Assembly: GCF_900112265.1 (NCBI RefSeq)
Contig: NZ_FOLO01000007.1
Location: 62,001-126,000 of the forward strand
Origin: Pseudoalteromonas denitrificans DSM 6059
GTDB taxonomy: Bacteria > Pseudomonadota > Gammaproteobacteria > Enterobacterales > Alteromonadaceae
Direction of reading: 5' to 3'
DNA: 64,000 nucleotides
The notes under the pieces are model-generated. The model did no database searches, was not told the DNA's origin, and worked only from the letters and a program-made list of their open reading frames with translations. Both the position numbers and the translations under genes were made by a program. Positions 17,581-27,457 of this stretch are shown in pieces; the stretch's first letter is position 1, and every line of letters starts with the position of its first letter.

Positions 17581-18303
17581 ATGAAAAGAATTGTATTTAT
17601 TTTGACAGCGTCCTTATTTTTCACACATGCATCATTTGCAGAAACAGTTCTTAAATTTACTCAAATAAAAGATACTCCGGATCAGGTTGTCGGCGCCGAA
17701 ATTTTAAAAGAGGCATACAAAAAGATTGGAATTTCAATTGAAATATTAATTATGCCTGGCAAAAGAGCTTTGAAAGAGTCAAGTGAAGGAAGAGCTGATG
17801 GGGAAGTGCATAGGATTTTTGAAATTGGGGAAAATTACCCCACTTTGCTAAGAGTGCCGACACCGATTAATTATATTGAACCTTCCGTTTTCTCAAAAAA
17901 ACATCATTTTAAAGTAACAAGCTGTTCAGCCTTAAAAGATTTTGATATCGCTATCGTAAGGGGAATTAAGCATGCTGAGTTATGTGTCGAAGGTATGAAA
18001 AACGTTATAGTCTTTCCTTATATCACTGAGATGCTCAAACTACTGGATGCAGACAAATTTGATCTTGCAATAACAGCAAAACTAAATGGTCTATTGTTAA
18101 AAAAAGAAATGAATATGAAATCAATTTATCCTTTATCTCCACCATTAAGCCGCATGTTCGTTTATCATTATCTTCATGAAAAGAACAAAGGATTAGTTTC
18201 TAAGATAGATGACGTTATTATTAAAATGAAAGAGACTGGTGAGTTAGAAATAATACGGGAAAAAGCAATCAAAGCGCTCTTAGAGAAAGTAAAAAGTAAT
18301 TAA
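17581..18303 (+). CDS. Periplasmic solute-binding protein (SBP_bac_3-like)
   Basis: A 240-residue protein with a signal peptide that probably ends after HASFA (about residue 20), followed by a bilobed binding-protein fold (GAEILKEAYKKIGISIEILIMPGKRALKESSEGRADGEVHRI). Such proteins bind amino acids or other small polar solutes. No permease or ATPase is adjacent, so it is an orphan receptor; in Alteromonadales these solo forms are common. The ATG is preceded by AAAAGGAAAATAT. Confidence 0.78.
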   Translation: MKRIVFILTASLFFTHASFAETVLKFTQIKDTPDQVVGAEILKEAYKKIGISIEILIMPGKRALKESSEGRADGEVHRIFEIGENYPTLLRVPTPINYIEPSVFSKKHHFKVTSCSALKDFDIAIVRGIKHAELCVEGMKNVIVFPYITEMLKLLDADKFDLAITAKLNGLLLKKEMNMKSIYPLSPPLSRMFVYHYLHEKNKGLVSKIDDVIIKMKETGELEIIREKAIKALLEKVKSN

Positions 18304-18529
18304 CTTCAACTTTGACACGTTCAACCCCTCTAATACTCCCAATAAAACAGATAATTTTTCAAAAATTAATGCAGTAATTCCCGTTGAGCTTCGCACAATT
18401 AATAATAAAGATAACTAAAAAATAATAACGCATCCGGCATTACCTTTAAAATATCAATAAACTGAGTTGTGATGCATTATTCTTGGATTAAAAGAGCCAC
18501 AAATAGATTCAATAATAAAAGCATTATTT

Positions 18530-19411
18530 TTAACTATTAGTCTGAATATCTAGTTTAGGTGGCATACCAAAAAATCGACGATATTCACGACTAAATTGTG
18601 ATGGACTCGCATATCCAACTTGATATGCCGCATCGCTTGCAGATTGACTGTCATACAACATTTTTCTCCTCGCTGCATGTAATCTAATAGCCTTAATATA
18701 TTGGATCGGTGAAGAACTTGTGACAGTTTTAAAATAAGCATGAAATGATGACTGACTCATATTGGCTTTAGAGGCAAGCTCAGATACTTCTATGTTTTCA
18801 GCATAGTGGCTCTGAATATAGTGAATCACTTTTGCAATATGAAAACTCTGTTTATCTCTATATGCAAAGGCTTTTAATAACTCTCCTTGCTCACCTTGTA
18901 ATACATGAAACAGTAACTCTTTAATCGCCAAACGGCCTAATACCTTGGCACTTGTTCCTTGGTTAACATAAGATAATAACCTGCCCAAAGTTGACTTAAT
19001 CTCTTGCTCTAAATGTGATACATATATCCCCCGCTTTACCTCTACGCCTTTTTCAAAAGGCTGATCCTCAAATTCTTCAATTAGTTCATTAAGTATCTGA
19101 GTATCAATGTTTATCTTTACTGCCAGATATGGTTTTTCAGAGCTGGCTTCTAGTAGCTGGCACTCCAAAGGTAAAGGCACTGACAATACCAAATAATTTA
19201 AAGCATCATAAATAAAGTTATCACCACCAAGTAACGCGGACTTTTTACCCTGAACAACAATATAAATGCAAGGATCATAAATAATAGGTGCTCGAGTTTG
19301 CATCACATTGTCACATCTTATCAATGTTAAGTTATCAACATTTGTTTTTATAACATTAGCTTCAGGCATCAATTTTAATAACTGTTTTGCTAAATGATTC
19401 ACTTTATCCAT
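18530..19411 (-). CDS. AraC-family regulator (AraC_N type)
   Basis: A regulator of about 293 residues. The N-terminal part fits the AraC_N effector domain (RAPIIYDPCIYIVVQGKKSALLGG) and two C-terminal helix-turn-helix units follow (VSELASKANMSQSSFHAYFKTVTSSSPIQYIK; ASDAAYQVGYASPSQFSREYRRFFG). The frame is open to 19465, but the ATG at 19409-19411 has a GAGG ribosome site 10 nt upstream and gives MDKVNHLAKQL. It is divergent from the aldo-keto reductase and SDR genes, its likely targets. Confidence 0.88.
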   Translation of the reverse strand: MDKVNHLAKQLLKLMPEANVIKTNVDNLTLIRCDNVMQTRAPIIYDPCIYIVVQGKKSALLGGDNFIYDALNYLVLSVPLPLECQLLEASSEKPYLAVKINIDTQILNELIEEFEDQPFEKGVEVKRGIYVSHLEQEIKSTLGRLLSYVNQGTSAKVLGRLAIKELLFHVLQGEQGELLKAFAYRDKQSFHIAKVIHYIQSHYAENIEVSELASKANMSQSSFHAYFKTVTSSSPIQYIKAIRLHAARRKMLYDSQSASDAAYQVGYASPSQFSREYRRFFGMPPKLDIQTNS

Positions 19412-19597
19412 ATTGTAATTATCCTCAAAATTTTCCATTTCTATTATGGCATAAGCCAAAATCAATTTTATCCTGTTTACAACAAGTTTAGAGGAATAGG
19501 CAAGAACTAGAGAGCATCATTCTAATACCAGAACAACTAACTTGCTTAAACTCATTAGCCTACTCAATCAACTCAAATTGAAAATGACAAAGGAAAC

Positions 19598-20596
19598 ATG
19601 ATGAAAACACGACAATTAGGTGGCCAAGGTTTAGAAGTGTCTATGATAGGTTTAGGCTGTATGGGCATGTCTGAATTTTATGGCAGTTACAATGAACAGG
19701 CATCGTTCAAAACACTTGCAACGGCCATAGATACTGGTGTGCATTTCTGGGACACCTCAGATATTTATGGACCTAAAACAAATGAAATACTATTAGGCAA
19801 GTACTTCTCTAAAAACCCTGGGCACAGAGAAAAAATAAGCTTAGCGACTAAGTTCGGCATTATGAGAAATAATCAAGGGGATTTTTTAGGCTTTAATGGT
19901 CGCCCCGAGTATGTAAAACAAGCATGTGATGCAAGTTTGCAACGTCTTGGAGTTGATCATATTGATCTTTATTACCAGCACCGAATGGATCCAAATGTGC
20001 CTATTGAAGACACTGTCGGCGCAATGTCTGATTTAGTAACAGCAGGTAAAATTAGATATTTAGGTTTATCTGAAGCGGGAACCGAAACATTAAAACGCGC
20101 ATCTGCAGTACATCCTATATCTGCATTACAGAGTGAATATTCACTCTGGAGTCGAGATTTAGAGTCTCAAATTTTACCTCTATGTAAAAAACTCGAAATT
20201 GGCCTAGTAGCATACAGCCCATTAGGTCGTGGTTTTTTAACTGGCGCAATACAAAGTCGCCAAGATTTAGAACTTGGTGACTGGCGACTAAATAATCCAA
20301 GATTTTCAGAAGAACATTTTGCAAAAAATCTAAAACTAGTGAGGCTTATTAAAGACTTAGCATCTATAAAAAACTGTACACCAGCTCAACTCGCTCTCGC
20401 CTGGATTGCTCATCAATCCCAAGACTACATTTCTATTCCAGGAACACGCAACGAACTTCGTTTACGAGAAAATGCAATGGCTGAAAATATAAAATTAACG
20501 TCGCTAGAACTAACACAAATAGCAGGCACCTTATCAAGTTTAGAAGTATATGGATCACGCTATCCAGAAAATATGATGACGGCTCTTGAAGTCTAA
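19598..20596 (+). CDS. Aldo/keto reductase
   Basis: A 332-residue NADPH-dependent TIM-barrel reductase with the full tetrad: Asp and Tyr in WDTSDIYGP, Lys in LATKFG, His in YYQHRMDP. The C-terminal cofactor segment includes SIPGTRNELRLRENA. It probably reduces small aldehydes or ketones. The upstream AAAGGAAAC fits either the ATG at 19598 or the one at 19601. It is followed 107 bp later by an SDR gene, and the divergent AraC-type regulator probably controls both. Confidence 0.92.
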   Translation: MMKTRQLGGQGLEVSMIGLGCMGMSEFYGSYNEQASFKTLATAIDTGVHFWDTSDIYGPKTNEILLGKYFSKNPGHREKISLATKFGIMRNNQGDFLGFNGRPEYVKQACDASLQRLGVDHIDLYYQHRMDPNVPIEDTVGAMSDLVTAGKIRYLGLSEAGTETLKRASAVHPISALQSEYSLWSRDLESQILPLCKKLEIGLVAYSPLGRGFLTGAIQSRQDLELGDWRLNNPRFSEEHFAKNLKLVRLIKDLASIKNCTPAQLALAWIAHQSQDYISIPGTRNELRLRENAMAENIKLTSLELTQIAGTLSSLEVYGSRYPENMMTALEV

Positions 20597-20703
20597 TTAT
20601 CTCTAAAAAAAATTTAAGGTACCAATCATTTTACCTCAACTATAACCAGCAGCTTGGTTAAATTGATTGAACATCCAAAATCATATAATTTAGGAAAAAT
20701 AAA

Positions 20704-21426
20704 ATGTACAACTTTTCAAATAAAAAAATAATTGTCACGGGCATAACAGGCGGAATAGCCCATGCAAGCGTAAAGTTATTGGCTTCCTTAGGAGCCGAAA
20801 TCATAGTCACGGCGCGTACAGCTAAAAAGTTAGAGCTTGGGCTTTCAGGCATTGAAGGTAATGTATCAGGTGAAATACTCGATCTCACTGATTCAAATGC
20901 CATAAAAAATTTCTTCGACAAAGTAGGCTCATTTGATCACTTAGTGACACCAGCGGCAAGTTCTTCTTTTTCACTCATAAAAGAGCTAGATCTTGATGCT
21001 TCCAGAAAGTTATTGGAAACAAAACAGTGGGGGCAGCTATTATGTGTTCATTACGCATTACCACATTTAAAAAGCACAGGGTCTATTACATTATTTTCTG
21101 GAACAGTGACTCAAAAACCTTTACTAGGTGCGACCATGTTTGCATCAGCAGGTGCAGCAACAGAAGCAGCTGGCAGAATATGGGCACATGAATTAGCACC
21201 GATCAGAGTAAATACAGTGGTGCCAGGTGTAATTGAAACACGTATCTGGGGTGATTTACTGGGTGAAGAGCAAGCTGACGCTCAACTTAATTCCATAGCA
21301 AATACTTTACCAGTAAAACGCATTGGAACTGCCGAAGAAGTCGCAAAAGCAGTCGCTTTTTTAATAGACAACGGGTTTGTAAATGGTATCTCTTTAGTAA
21401 TAGATGGCGGGCATAGATTAATTTAA
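20704..21426 (+). CDS. SDR-family oxidoreductase with altered active site
   Basis: A 240-residue Rossmann-fold protein. The nucleotide-binding turn is VTGITGGIAHAS and the C-terminus has the SDR signature IRVNTVVPGVIETRIW. At the position of the catalytic Tyr-x3-Lys there is MFASAGAATEAAG, so Tyr appears replaced by Phe and Lys is absent. Several SDR subgroups near the FabI/atypical type share such changes. It may still bind NAD(P) but could use different chemistry. It lies downstream of the aldo-keto reductase on the same strand. Confidence 0.85.
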   Translation: MYNFSNKKIIVTGITGGIAHASVKLLASLGAEIIVTARTAKKLELGLSGIEGNVSGEILDLTDSNAIKNFFDKVGSFDHLVTPAASSSFSLIKELDLDASRKLLETKQWGQLLCVHYALPHLKSTGSITLFSGTVTQKPLLGATMFASAGAATEAAGRIWAHELAPIRVNTVVPGVIETRIWGDLLGEEQADAQLNSIANTLPVKRIGTAEEVAKAVAFLIDNGFVNGISLVIDGGHRLI

Positions 21427-22368
21427 CATTAGTTCAAAAACATGAACGTGTGCTGGAATACACTATTTTCTTAATAGATAGTTTATTCCATTTATTAGAA
21501 TTTATAGGCCTATCATTAACACATTTCGCACAACGCCTACTTTAATTAAAAACGACACTTTGTGGTAGGAAAGCTAAAGTTCAATTAGTTAAATCAGTTC
21601 AGTTCTAAAATATTCGCGCCAGCGCTATTAATTGAGCTAAATAACACAGTATTTTCATTGGAATTAATATCTATTAATTGACCTAAATAGTCTGATAATT
21701 GCTTTATCAATAAAACTTTTTTTAATGCACTTAACTTATAAACCTTTCTATCACTTTGAAATATAACTACTTTCAACTGGAAAAATCATACTTAAAACCT
21801 GTTTTTACAGTTTTTTAATTACTTTATTTAGCTTACCTATTTTACCTAATAATCAAATTTTCATCGGAGCTTGGCATCAAAATTGATTCCAGTTTTACAC
21901 GAAAATAGACCTTATTTAGTTTATCTGTCACCAACAAATCAATTATGATCAACAAACTCCTAAAGCCAATGTCTTTTTTACTTTTGCTAATCATTTACAT
22001 TTTGAAGATATAGGTAAACCAATTATTTATGGGATCGAGAGTTTTCATCTCGATTCGAAAATCACTGATCTTTGAAACACACCGTTGCAGTAAAATATTT
22101 TAAAAATGAATCCACGGCACAGTCGAGCAAATTAGTTGGATTTATGGCTTAAGATTTTTTAAGCAAAAAGAAGGAATAACGGTTTGTTAAAGCTTTATTT
22201 TTATTGTACTCAGCTTTAATGAAAACGACTTAATTAATAATTTCACAGCCTGTTTAAAGATATTATTATTTAATAATCAATATTGAATATTAAATAATCA
22301 TTAATCTTTCTTTATTTAACATAAGTTAAAGGAGATAATTTATTACAAGCTTAATAACAAGAAATCAT
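21427..22368. other. Long gap with gene remnants
   Basis: There is no intact recognisable gene in about 940 bp. On the plus strand, roughly 21847-22074, is a frame broken by stops whose readable end (ANVFFTFANHLHFEDIGKPI then IYGIESFHLDSK) resembles part of a ligand-binding domain, perhaps UTRA of GntR regulators; this is a weak guess. A 60-codon minus-strand frame at 21594-21776 has no recognisable features and was not called. An AAGGAG sequence at 22332 lies too far from the next ATG to serve it directly. Confidence 0.35.
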
Positions 22369-23484
22369 ATGAAAATTTTAATTGTAGGTGCGGGCATTGC
22401 GGGTTTGAGCCTTTTTCATAAATTAAAAAACGGCAAACATGATATTGAAATAATAGAAAAATCTGAGACTATGCGTTTGCAAGGTGCTGGAATTTGTTTA
22501 CCTGCCAATGCAATGGCGGGCTTTGAAAAGTTAGGTTTTAAAGATGACATATTAAAACACGCGCACCAAGTAACTGAGGTACGTTTTGAGAAAGCGTCTC
22601 GTAAATTATTAAGTAAGGCATCTTTATTAGAGTCGCCATTAAATATACAACCTTTTGTTGCACTTGAGCGTAACAATTTAATGACCATTTTAAATAAAGG
22701 CCTAGAAAACAACATTCAATATAACCGTTTTATTAGTACTATAAAACAGAGTCAAAATACCAGCCGAGTTATCTTTAATGATGGAACTGAAAAGGAATAT
22801 GATTTAATCATAGCTGCAGATGGTATTAATTCGGATACCCGAAAAAAAGTCTTTGATAGCCCTAATTTATTAGATTTAAAAGTATCAAATTGGCGTTTTT
22901 GTATCGATTATCCCAATCATAAAATGCAACCAAGCTACTTACTTGGTAAAAATGACTTATTTATGTTTTACCCAATTTCAAAAAACAGATTATATTGTTA
23001 TGGCCAAATATCAGATCCAACAGGTGAAATTTTTGAACTTGATTCAAAAGAGGCGATGAAAAAAGTATTTGTCCATTATGAGCAATCGGTTCAAAATGCG
23101 ATATTTAATGCCGATACCATTATAAAAGGCCAGCTAAAGTCTGTTGAGTCACGTGAAGTATTTAAAAATAATGTGCTTTTAATTGGCGATGCGCTACATG
23201 GCTGCCCGCCATCGCTACAACAAGGTGTCGGTATGGCTTTAGAAGATGTTTTATTGCTTGCTCAATTAATTGAAACTGATTTAGAACCAAATGAAATTCT
23301 TAACGAATTCAAAAATAAACGATTAAAAAGAATTAGTTGGGTGATTGATGAATCAAATAAAGTGATTAAACTAGCCGAAATGGGAAAAAGTTTTTTTGGT
23401 CGCTTACTCAGAAATTCTATAGTACGAAAAACAGGGCCACAAAACGTGAAAGGTTGGAGAAAGCTATTAACAGAAGAAGTTTAA
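22369..23484 (+). CDS. FAD-dependent monooxygenase
   Basis: A 371-residue flavoprotein hydroxylase-type protein. It has an N-terminal dinucleotide fold (IVGAGIAGLSL), the DG motif (IIAADGINSDTRK), and the GD motif that binds FAD ribose (LLIGDALHGCPPSLQQGVGMALEDV). Such enzymes hydroxylate aromatic or polyketide substrates with NAD(P)H. It stands alone after a long gap of decayed sequence, so the substrate cannot be inferred. Confidence 0.88.
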   Translation: MKILIVGAGIAGLSLFHKLKNGKHDIEIIEKSETMRLQGAGICLPANAMAGFEKLGFKDDILKHAHQVTEVRFEKASRKLLSKASLLESPLNIQPFVALERNNLMTILNKGLENNIQYNRFISTIKQSQNTSRVIFNDGTEKEYDLIIAADGINSDTRKKVFDSPNLLDLKVSNWRFCIDYPNHKMQPSYLLGKNDLFMFYPISKNRLYCYGQISDPTGEIFELDSKEAMKKVFVHYEQSVQNAIFNADTIIKGQLKSVESREVFKNNVLLIGDALHGCPPSLQQGVGMALEDVLLLAQLIETDLEPNEILNEFKNKRLKRISWVIDESNKVIKLAEMGKSFFGRLLRNSIVRKTGPQNVKGWRKLLTEEV

Positions 23485-23772
23485 TTTCAAACCTAGTTAT
23501 ACCCTAGCCAACTTTGCTTGTGAATTAATATTAAACTTAACATTAACTTACAAGCAAAAATCACTTTAAATACACGCTTTATTTTTATCCCTTCTCACTT
23601 TTTACAATTAAGTTTTATCATCCGTAATATCAGAGTTAATAACTTATATCCTACCTCTTTAGTACCGAAAATCATTTAATTAAATTGTCATATACAAGTA
23701 ACGCTTCTGTCATATTTACAAATTAAAGTTTGCACATATCAAAACCATTCAATATAAAATTAAGGAAAGACG

Positions 23773-23973
23773 ATGACAGATAATAATTATGCAGAGTTTG
23801 ACGACATACTTGAAGAAAATGAAAATCCAGCTCAAGAACGAAAAGTAAGAAAGACCAAAAAAAGAAAATGGCGTGAAATAGAAACAATTAAAGAAAAACA
23901 ACGCTTACGTCGTGAATTTATTGAATATAACGAATACTCTTTTGAGGATGATTTAGCTGCTGTGTTTGGTTAA
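23773..23973 (+). CDS. Small charged DUF3545-like protein
   Basis: A 66-residue highly charged protein with an acidic N-terminus, a basic core (RKVRKTKKRKWREIETIKEK) and an acidic end (YSFEDDLAAVFG). The KKRKWREIE block is typical of the DUF3545 family of Alteromonadales and Vibrionales, which has no known function. It has a good ribosome site (AAGGAAAGACG before ATG) and ends before a strong bidirectional terminator. Confidence 0.75.
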   Translation: MTDNNYAEFDDILEENENPAQERKVRKTKKRKWREIETIKEKQRLRREFIEYNEYSFEDDLAAVFG

Positions 23974-23990
23974 TTTAATGAGCACAATAA

Positions 23991-24027
23991 ATTCGCTGTA
24001 GAAAAGATTAAAACAACTACAGCGAAT
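23991..24027. terminator. Bidirectional terminator
   Basis: A perfect 11-bp inverted repeat (ATTCGCTGTAG / CTACAGCGAAT) with a 15-nt loop lies between the converging DUF3545-like and PNPOx-reductase genes. Confidence 0.75.
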
Positions 24028-24059
24028 ACTTAACAACTCATACATCATCAGTAAAAATA

Positions 24060-26192
24060 CTAAAGTTTAATTGCTATTTTAGTCATATCTTGCCCTTTTT
24101 CACTCGCAGGTAGTGCGCAGCATAATAAAACCTCATCAGCTTCAATTGTTGCGATAGCATCATTTTGATAAGTGACCTTTCCAGAAACTAACTTTGTTTT
24201 ACATGCACCGCACTGGCCACTTCGACAGCCAAACTCAGGTGTAAAGCCATGGGACTCTGCAAATTCTAATAAGTTACCATCATTTTTAGACCAAGCTTGC
24301 TCAACCTTTGAGTCTGTAAATTCAATAATAGCCTCTGACGCACTTAATTCTGGTGTAAAAGGTAATGTTGCAACATCGGCTTCTCTTTTTAATGACGCAG
24401 GTCCAAATTCTTCTGCGTTAATGCGATGATCACTGACACCAAGTTCTCGTAAAACATCATATAGGCTTTGCATAAACCCACTTGGACCGCATAAATAAAA
24501 ATCGTAATCATCTAATGCTAAAACGGCTTGTAATAACTCTTTTGATAATCGCCCTGTTTGATGAAAGTCTTTACCTGCCTTTAAGTTTTTATCTACCTGA
24601 CTTAATGCCCAAAATACATTTATTTTCCCATTCGATTTTTCTGATATTTCATTTAATTCATCAAAAAAAGCTCTTTGCTTATCATCTTTAGCTGAGCAAA
24701 ATAAGGTAAGTGGGCGCATGTAACGCGTGCGAATACCTTCAATCAAAACATGTCTTGCCATAGAAACCATAGGAGTGATCCCTATGCCACCAGCAATTAA
24801 TACCGCAGGGCGTTCAGCTGAAGCGTCAAAAGTAAAAGTACCCGTTGGTGACTTGGCATAAATAATATCACCTGACTTTATTGCTTCATGTATATAATTT
24901 GAGAAAACACCTTTCGGTATACTGTGATCATTTGAACTTTCTTGTTTTATACTTATGCGAACCACCTCATCAGCTGGCGCGCTTGAAACTGTATAAGTTC
25001 TTATTAATTCTTTTTTATTAATTTGCGCTTTTATTGTTAAAAACTGTCCTGGTAGAAATGCTTTAACCTGATGCCCTTTAGCTTTTAAATAAAAAGATTT
25101 AATCACACTGCTTTCTTGAACAATCTCAGTTACAACATAAGGTAACCAGTCATTTTTTTGTTTTTCAGCTTGTTGAAGTAGCTCTGCTTCTTGCCATGTA
25201 CCGGTAAGTTCAGTGTTAGGTGAATACTCATTTAGTTTCCAGCGAAAAGGCAATGCATTGTTGATCCATCGTCCTTTTTTAATATGAAATTGCCATAACC
25301 TTTGTGCCCCAGAAAAATATTTCACATCAGGTGAGTCCCATAATATTTCAACGGTTCCTGTCAGTGTTAATATATGACCCGTTTCAAAGTCTACAAATAA
25401 TAGCCCTGCTTTATCATTTTCAATAAAGTTTCCAAAAGTATTAAAGTGGTTATTGCCTAAATAATCAGGGATCGTTAGGGTATTTTCATTATCAATACGA
25501 ATAAAACCAGGTTTACCGCCTCTATGCGATACATCCGCACCTTCACTTGCTGCATCAGTGCCATTATCAACATAACTGGCAACAAAGAAAGTATCACTAT
25601 TTTGAATTAGATCCTGTGCTCGTTTATCAAATTGAGTAAATTCTTCAACACTGATAGTTTTCAATGTTTTTGCATCAACGGATTCAAGTTCTCTCACTTG
25701 AATATACTGAGGACAATTACCAAACGCCTGATCTACCCTCAGAGAAAGGCTCTTATTTGTTGCTTCTGTAATATGTGCGGCCAACCTATTACGACGACGT
25801 GTTGTTAGTTCAATACCTAATAAACCTAGACGTGTATTTTTATTTAATGATTCACCTAAAGGGTCACCTTTTACAGGTTGGGTATGTATTTCTAAACTTT
25901 TATCATGTTTTGATGTAATGAAACCTGAATTATGAGTTACTTTTCCTTGTGGTAGTGCTTTATTAAATAAAATTGATGCCCAAGGCCAGCCTTCTGTATC
26001 AGCATGTCCAACAAATAAAAATGGTAATTGTTGATAAAAGTCCCTATGTTGCAATGGCATATGGTCTCTGATCACCCGTCTACCAAAACGCTCCATTTGC
26101 TCTCTTACACCCATGCGAGTTTGAATCTCTTGCTCACCAATATGAAATGGAGAGTTATTATCATTTACTTGATTATCATTTGTTGTTTTCAC
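24060..26192 (-). CDS. PNPOx-like / ferredoxin-reductase / 2Fe-2S fusion oxidoreductase
   Basis: A 710-residue multidomain protein. The first 340 or so residues resemble pyridoxamine-phosphate-oxidase-like flavin-binding proteins (PFLFVGHADTEGWPWAS; FIRIDNENTLTIPDYLGNN). Next is a ferredoxin-NADP reductase module with the FAD motif RTYTVSSAP and the NAD-binding AGGIGITPMVSMA. Last is a plant-type 2Fe-2S domain with CRSGQCGAC and a later Cys in LLCCALP. It should pass electrons from NAD(P)H to an acceptor at the flavin domain. It groups with GST, glutaredoxin and a divergent LysR regulator, which suggests a redox or detoxification module. Confidence 0.88.
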   Translation of the reverse strand: MKTTNDNQVNDNNSPFHIGEQEIQTRMGVREQMERFGRRVIRDHMPLQHRDFYQQLPFLFVGHADTEGWPWASILFNKALPQGKVTHNSGFITSKHDKSLEIHTQPVKGDPLGESLNKNTRLGLLGIELTTRRRNRLAAHITEATNKSLSLRVDQAFGNCPQYIQVRELESVDAKTLKTISVEEFTQFDKRAQDLIQNSDTFFVASYVDNGTDAASEGADVSHRGGKPGFIRIDNENTLTIPDYLGNNHFNTFGNFIENDKAGLLFVDFETGHILTLTGTVEILWDSPDVKYFSGAQRLWQFHIKKGRWINNALPFRWKLNEYSPNTELTGTWQEAELLQQAEKQKNDWLPYVVTEIVQESSVIKSFYLKAKGHQVKAFLPGQFLTIKAQINKKELIRTYTVSSAPADEVVRISIKQESSNDHSIPKGVFSNYIHEAIKSGDIIYAKSPTGTFTFDASAERPAVLIAGGIGITPMVSMARHVLIEGIRTRYMRPLTLFCSAKDDKQRAFFDELNEISEKSNGKINVFWALSQVDKNLKAGKDFHQTGRLSKELLQAVLALDDYDFYLCGPSGFMQSLYDVLRELGVSDHRINAEEFGPASLKREADVATLPFTPELSASEAIIEFTDSKVEQAWSKNDGNLLEFAESHGFTPEFGCRSGQCGACKTKLVSGKVTYQNDAIATIEADEVLLCCALPASEKGQDMTKIAIKL

Positions 26193-26406
26193 TGAGACTC
26201 TCCATTTACACTCATTGTAACTTTTTAGATCTAACCCACTTAGAATTATAGATTCAATTGTAGCTAAAAATGCCGCTATTTTATTGAGAAAGTAGTCTCA
26301 CGATGATGAGAAACTGATACCAAACAGGGTATATCTATGGCAACTTCAAAAATAAAAAAGCAACATATTTAAGCTATTAAACCTTAACTATTCTATAAAC
26401 AAAATA

Positions 26407-27030
26407 TTATGTATTTAACCCTACAGCAGTTGATTGCATTGGCACAAAATGAGGTAAATTTTCAAAACGTGCCACCCAAGCTTTAACATTAGCATACTCC
26501 TCTAATGACACATTACCTTCAGGTGCATGCGCAATATAAGTATAATTTGCAACATCAGCAATTGTAGGTAAATCAGTAACTAACCACTCTCTTCCTGCTA
26601 AATGCGCATTTAACTGTGCAAGTAAAGCATGTGATGCAGAGATAACATTATCAGTATCAATTGTTGCCCCAAATACAGTACCTAACCTGGCAAGTGCTGG
26701 ACCATAAGCAACTTTACTTGCAGCCACAGATAAAAAACGTTGAACTTGAGCTCCTTGTGCTAAGTTCTCAGGTAACCAAGTACGGTCTTTATCATATTTA
26801 CTGGCTAAATATACTAAAATCGCATTTGAGTCTGAAAGCGTATTTTCGCCATCTTCAATTACAGGTACTTGACCAAAGATATTTTTATTTAAGAAGTCAG
26901 CCTGCTTATGAGCGCCACTCATTAAATCAACATCTAAAATTTGTGATTCTAAACCTAAAAGAGATAAAAAGACTTCTACTCTATGTGAATGACCAGAAAG
27001 TGCATGACGGTAAAGTTTAATTGGTAACAT
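26407..27030 (-). CDS. Glutathione S-transferase family protein
   Basis: A 207-residue protein with an N-terminal thioredoxin-like GST domain (IKLYRHALSGHSHRVEVFLSLLGLE; the glutathione-binding SNAI in LSDSNAILVYLA) and an all-helical C-terminal domain containing the conserved Asp (LPTIADVANYTYI). It probably conjugates or reduces electrophiles with glutathione. It lies 33 bp downstream of the glutaredoxin gene and is probably cotranscribed. Confidence 0.9.
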   Translation of the reverse strand: MLPIKLYRHALSGHSHRVEVFLSLLGLESQILDVDLMSGAHKQADFLNKNIFGQVPVIEDGENTLSDSNAILVYLASKYDKDRTWLPENLAQGAQVQRFLSVAASKVAYGPALARLGTVFGATIDTDNVISASHALLAQLNAHLAGREWLVTDLPTIADVANYTYIAHAPEGNVSLEEYANVKAWVARFENLPHFVPMQSTAVGLNT

Positions 27031-27062
27031 AATAATTATCCTATTGATTGGTTGTTTGTCTG

Positions 27063-27320
27063 TTAAACGTTTTTAACTAATTTATTTAAAGTATTTTTGT
27101 GTTCTAAATCTAATAACTCAGTAAACCCACCCATGGAAACATTGTTAATAAATATTTGAGGAAAAGTTCTTCCTAAAGTGCGTCTACGCATATCTGTTAA
27201 ATGATCTGGATATTTATAAACATCGTATTCATTAAAAGTTAAACCCTTTGTTTGCAGTAAACGTTTTGCATGAGTGCAATATCCACATCCAGGGCGAGTA
27301 TAAATTTCTATATTTGCCAT
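27063..27320 (-). CDS. Glutaredoxin (CGYC active site)
   Basis: An 85-residue monomeric glutaredoxin (MANIEIYTRPGCGYCTHAKRLL) with the TFPQIFINNVSMGGFTEL glutathione-binding region. The active site is CGYC instead of the usual CPYC, which may change redox potential. The frame is open to 27368, but the ATG at 27318-27320 has an AGGAAT ribosome site and yields the family N-terminus. It heads the GST and redox genes and is divergent from a LysR regulator. Confidence 0.88.
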   Translation of the reverse strand: MANIEIYTRPGCGYCTHAKRLLQTKGLTFNEYDVYKYPDHLTDMRRRTLGRTFPQIFINNVSMGGFTELLDLEHKNTLNKLVKNV

Positions 27321-27395
27321 AATGATTCCTGTGTTTTGCTTCGATGAGTTCAGTATGTATGAAATCAAAATATTGATAAACCGCCTTGTTATTGA

Positions 27396-27410
27396 ATCAT
27401 TGTAAATGAT
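27396..27410. promoter_or_regulatory. Candidate LysR-type operator
   Basis: A perfect inverted repeat ATCATT-GTA-AATGAT containing the LysR T-N11-A pattern (TCATTGTAAATGA) lies in the 137-bp divergent region between the glutaredoxin and LysR genes. Confidence 0.5.
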
Positions 27411-27457
27411 ATATTGACAATCAAGCCTTCAATTTAAAGTAAAGGTGCTTAACAACT

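Noticed and set aside
21594..21776. 60-codon minus-strand frame
   Set aside because: No convincing ribosome site, homology or context; it lies in a region of decayed sequence.
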